Below are positions 61,474 through 64,000 of a DNA stretch of 64,000 nucleotides, piece by piece. This DNA comes from Halorubrum sp. F4. GTDB lineage: Archaea; Halobacteriota; Halobacteria; Halobacteriales; Haloferacaceae. The notes beneath the pieces were generated by a model, which was given only the letters and a program-made list of their open reading frames with translations, searched no databases and was not told the origin of the DNA. Position 1 is the first letter of the stretch, and every line of letters starts with the position of its first letter. The position numbers and the translations under genes are program-made. Where the stretch lies: assembly GCF_027257195.1 (NCBI RefSeq), contig NZ_JAPDFS010000004.1, positions 1-64,000 of the forward strand, written 5' to 3'.

Positions 61474-62313
61474 ATGACGCTCGAATCCGACGTGTCCGAC
61501 CTCTGGCGGCGATACGAGGACGGGCTCTCGGCCGCGGAGACGACCGCCGACGACGTGGCGGTCCTCGACGACTTCCTCGCGGCGCTGGAGGCCGGCGAGA
61601 TCCGTGCCGCCGAGAAGACCGGCGACGACGTGACGAGTTGGGAGGCGAACGAGTGGGTCAAACGCGGCATCCTGCTCAACTTCGCGCTCCGTGAAACCGA
61701 GCCGCGCGAGTACGGCGGCGTGACCTACTACGACGTGTTGCCGCTGCGCGAGACGGACGACCTCGCCGAGCGCGGCACCCGGAACACTCCGGACGGGACC
61801 GTGCTCCGGCGCGGGGCCTACCTCGGGAGCGACTGTATCCTGATGAGCCCGGCCTTCGTCAACATGGGCGCGTACGTCGGAGACGGGACGCTCGTCGATT
61901 CCTGTGACACGGTCGGCTCCTGTGCGCAGATCGGCGCGGACGTGAAGCTCGGCGCGAACACGCTGATCGGCGGCGTCTTAGAGCCGATCGAGGACGCGCC
62001 AGTCGTGATCGAGGACGATGTCTCGCTCGGGGCGGGCTGCCGGGTCACGAGCGGGTTCCGCGTCGGCGAGGGCTCGATCGTCGGCGAGAACACCCTCCTC
62101 ACGCCGCGGATCCCCGTCTACGACCTCGTCGAGGAGGAAGTGATCTACGGCCACCTCCCGGCCGAGCGCCGGGCGTTCACGCGGATGGTGGAGTCGAGCG
62201 TCGGCGACCACGACCTCTTCGAGGGCGGTGCGTACAAGCCCGCGGTCGTCGCGACCCACGTCGAGGAGGAGACGCTCGAGGCGACCCGACGCGAGGGGGC
62301 GCTCCGGGAATGA
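61474..62313 (+). CDS. dapD: Tetrahydrodipicolinate N-succinyltransferase
   Basis: A 279-residue left-handed beta-helix acyltransferase of the succinylase branch. Hexapeptide repeats (GAYVGDGTLVDS, GSCAQIGADVKLGANTLIGG, DDVSLGAGCRVTSGF) form the helix and the N-terminal helical domain is present. It transfers succinyl from succinyl-CoA to tetrahydrodipicolinate. Its stop overlaps lysA (ATGA). The presence of DapD indicates the DAP pathway rather than the lysW-type route. Confidence 0.95.
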   Translation: MTLESDVSDLWRRYEDGLSAAETTADDVAVLDDFLAALEAGEIRAAEKTGDDVTSWEANEWVKRGILLNFALRETEPREYGGVTYYDVLPLRETDDLAERGTRNTPDGTVLRRGAYLGSDCILMSPAFVNMGAYVGDGTLVDSCDTVGSCAQIGADVKLGANTLIGGVLEPIEDAPVVIEDDVSLGAGCRVTSGFRVGEGSIVGENTLLTPRIPVYDLVEEEVIYGHLPAERRAFTRMVESSVGDHDLFEGGAYKPAVVATHVEEETLEATRREGALRE

Positions 62314-63629
62314 CGACGATCGAGGGAGGTGAGACCGACGCGAACCCCGCAGTCCGGCGCACGGACGACTGGGACGCCGGCCGACTCCACGAACTCGCCG
62401 CCGAGCACGACACGCCGCTGTACGTCCAGGACCTCGACCGCGTCCGCGAGAACTGCGATCGCCTGCTCGCGGCGTTCCCCGACGCGGACGTGCGATACGC
62501 GGTCAAGGCACACACTGGCCGTGCGACGTTGGAGGCCGTTCGCGAGGCGGGACTAGACGCCGAGTGCGCCTCCGCGGGGGAAGTCGATCGCGCGCTCGCG
62601 GCCGGATTCGACGGCGGACGGCTCCACTACACCGCGGTCAACCCGCCCGCCCGCGACCTCGACTACGTCGTCGACGTCGCGGAGCGGGAGCCGGACCTCA
62701 CGATAACGGCCGGCGCGGTCGACACGCTCGACCGGCTGGCCGAGCGGGGCTACGACGGCCGGCTCTGTCTCCGGGTGAATCCCGGGGTCGGCGCGGGCCA
62801 CCACGAGAAGGTGCGGACCGGCGCGGCCCCGAAGTTCGGCGTCCCCTACGACCGGGCCGCGCGGGTCGCCCGCGAGGCGGCCGGGCGGTTCGATTTGGTC
62901 GGGATCCACGCGCACGCGGGCTCCGGGATCGACCCCGACCAGCTCGACAGCCACCGGGAGCTCGTCTCGCGGATGGGCGAGCTTGCGCGTGAGTTGACGG
63001 ATCCGGGCGCGCCAACCGACGCCCCCCTCGACCTCGAGTACGTCGACGTCGGCGGCGGCTTCGGCGTTCCGTACCGCGAGGACGCGGAACCGCTCGACCT
63101 GCCCGCCGTCGCGGAGGCGACGCGGGACGCGGTCGGCGACCTCCGGGGGCTCGCGCTCGCGATCGAGCCCGGCCGGTACGTCGTCGCCGACGCGGGCGTC
63201 CTCCTGACGCGGGTGAACACGGTGAAGCCGACGCCGGGAGAGACCGTCGTCGGCGTCGACGCCGGGATGACGGACCTCCTCCGTCCCGCGATGTACGACG
63301 CCTACCACCCGATCCGGAACCTCGGCGGGGCGGACGGCGAGCCGACCCCGGCGGATCGGGAGGAGACCCCCGTCACCGTCGCAGGACCTATCTGTGAGAC
63401 CGGCGATACCTTCTGTACGAACCGCGCGATCACGCGGCCGGCCCGCGGGGACCTCCTCGCGGTCGGGATCGCGGGCGCGTACGGATACGAGATGGCGAAC
63501 CAGTACAACTCGCGGCCGCGGCCCGCGGAGGTCGCGCTGGCGGACGGGGAGGCGACCGTCGTCCGGCGGCGCGAGCGGCTCGCGGACCTCACGAGGGTCG
63601 AGCGGGAGTCGGCGGAGGTGGACCGATGA
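62310..63629 (+). CDS. lysA: Diaminopimelate decarboxylase
   Basis: A 439-residue PLP enzyme producing lysine from meso-diaminopimelate, the last step. The PLP lysine is in VRYAVKAHTG, followed by GIHAHAGSGI and the glycine-rich VDVGGGFGVPY. Cys/Glu of the other active-site face are in GPICETGD. The ATG at 62310 overlaps the dapD stop and its own stop overlaps dapF. Length normal. Confidence 0.95.
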   Translation: MTTIEGGETDANPAVRRTDDWDAGRLHELAAEHDTPLYVQDLDRVRENCDRLLAAFPDADVRYAVKAHTGRATLEAVREAGLDAECASAGEVDRALAAGFDGGRLHYTAVNPPARDLDYVVDVAEREPDLTITAGAVDTLDRLAERGYDGRLCLRVNPGVGAGHHEKVRTGAAPKFGVPYDRAARVAREAAGRFDLVGIHAHAGSGIDPDQLDSHRELVSRMGELARELTDPGAPTDAPLDLEYVDVGGGFGVPYREDAEPLDLPAVAEATRDAVGDLRGLALAIEPGRYVVADAGVLLTRVNTVKPTPGETVVGVDAGMTDLLRPAMYDAYHPIRNLGGADGEPTPADREETPVTVAGPICETGDTFCTNRAITRPARGDLLAVGIAGAYGYEMANQYNSRPRPAEVALADGEATVVRRRERLADLTRVERESAEVDR

Positions 63630-64000
63630 GCACCCACGCCGTCCCGGTGGAGAAGTACCACGGCACCGGCAACGACTTCCTCGTGGTCGACGCCGCCGAG
63701 GGCGTGGGCGACCGGGCGGCGTTCGCCCGGGCGTACTGCGACCGCGAGACCGGGATCACCGCGGAGGACGTGGACGCGGTCGAGGGCGGGGACGACTCCG
63801 TCCCGGCGGCCGCGGACGGTCACGCCGGCCGTCGCGGGGCGGACGGCGTCCTCTTCCTGGAGCTCGGCGAGCGCTACCGGCCGACCCGCGTCGTGATGAC
63901 GCTCGTCCAGCCGGACGGCTCGACGGCCGCCATGTGCGGCAATGGCGCACGCGTCGTCGCCCGCTGGGCACACGACCGAACCGGCGAGCGCGAGTTCATG
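63626..64000 (+). CDS. dapF: Diaminopimelate epimerase, cut by the window edge
   Basis: The first 125 residues of DapF: VEKYHGTGNDFLVV at the N-terminus and AAMCGNGARVVARWA, which holds the first catalytic cysteine. It converts LL- to meso-diaminopimelate for LysA. The ATG at 63626 overlaps the lysA stop. The second half lies outside the window; dapE would be expected nearby. Confidence 0.93.
   Translation, partial: MSTHAVPVEKYHGTGNDFLVVDAAEGVGDRAAFARAYCDRETGITAEDVDAVEGGDDSVPAAADGHAGRRGADGVLFLELGERYRPTRVVMTLVQPDGSTAAMCGNGARVVARWAHDRTGEREFM

Overview
The window reads as chromosomal DNA of a halophilic archaeon (class Halobacteria). It has high GC content, very acidic proteins, a TATA-binding protein, an Orc1/Cdc6 initiator with haloarchaeal origin recognition boxes (ORBs), presenilin-type, PhoU/AbrB, TrmB and AglJ-type archaeal proteins, and many TATA-like boxes 22-30 bases upstream of start codons (leaderless transcription). 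A Halorubrum-like genus is plausible but was not tested. I saw no tRNA or rRNA gene, CRISPR array, insertion sequence or prophage.

Left part (1-11,000). The general transcription factor gene tbp lies behind a gene-free stretch with a duplicated 43-base element and three TATA-like boxes. It is followed by an origin locus: an orc1/cdc6 gene with an ORB on its own promoter, a 951-residue multi-domain sensor kinase, then a gene-free 0.8 kb with three more ORB copies, an AT-rich unwinding-type segment and a 44-base homopurine tract. After that come an HTH regulator, a bifunctional malic enzyme/phosphotransacetylase-like gene and a membrane protein.

Middle part (11,000-34,000). Mostly housekeeping and regulation: a zinc-ribbon protein, MATE exporter, MscS channel, PAC2-type protein, TrmB regulator, YdjM-like membrane hydrolase, aroA, a sensor kinase, arginase, an HTH regulator, a glycolipid-binding-family gene broken by an in-frame TGA, and a type II NADH dehydrogenase-like enzyme. 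At 26,260-33,597 there is a nucleoside island. Uridine phosphorylase and cytidine deaminase genes lie close to a BMP-type ABC importer (Tat lipoprotein, double ATPase, two permeases), with a GNAT gene and a palindrome-rich regulatory gap between them.

Right-middle part (34,000-56,700). A metallo-beta-lactamase-fold protein, an unknown protein and ATP-dependent DNA ligase form a minus-strand run. Then follow a GCS2-like protein, a 7TM sensor kinase, purK, a beta-hydroxyacid dehydrogenase, a divergent tubulin/FtsZ-like GTPase, an AI-2E-family permease, an AglJ-like glycosyltransferase, a PhoU/AbrB phosphate regulator with a palindromic promoter, several small haloarchaeal proteins, a presenilin-type intramembrane protease, a PUA protein, two MFS transporters and an HD phosphohydrolase.

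Right end (56,700-64,000). A cytoplasmic GH32 beta-fructosidase fused to an N-terminal glutamine-amidotransferase-like domain precedes the succinylase-branch diaminopimelate/lysine operon dapA-dapB-dapD-lysA-dapF. The last gene runs off the window. The operon has an unusually long leader and three four-base start/stop overlaps.

A recurring theme is short in-frame tandem repeats (15-45 bp units) in hydrophilic linkers of otherwise conserved proteins.
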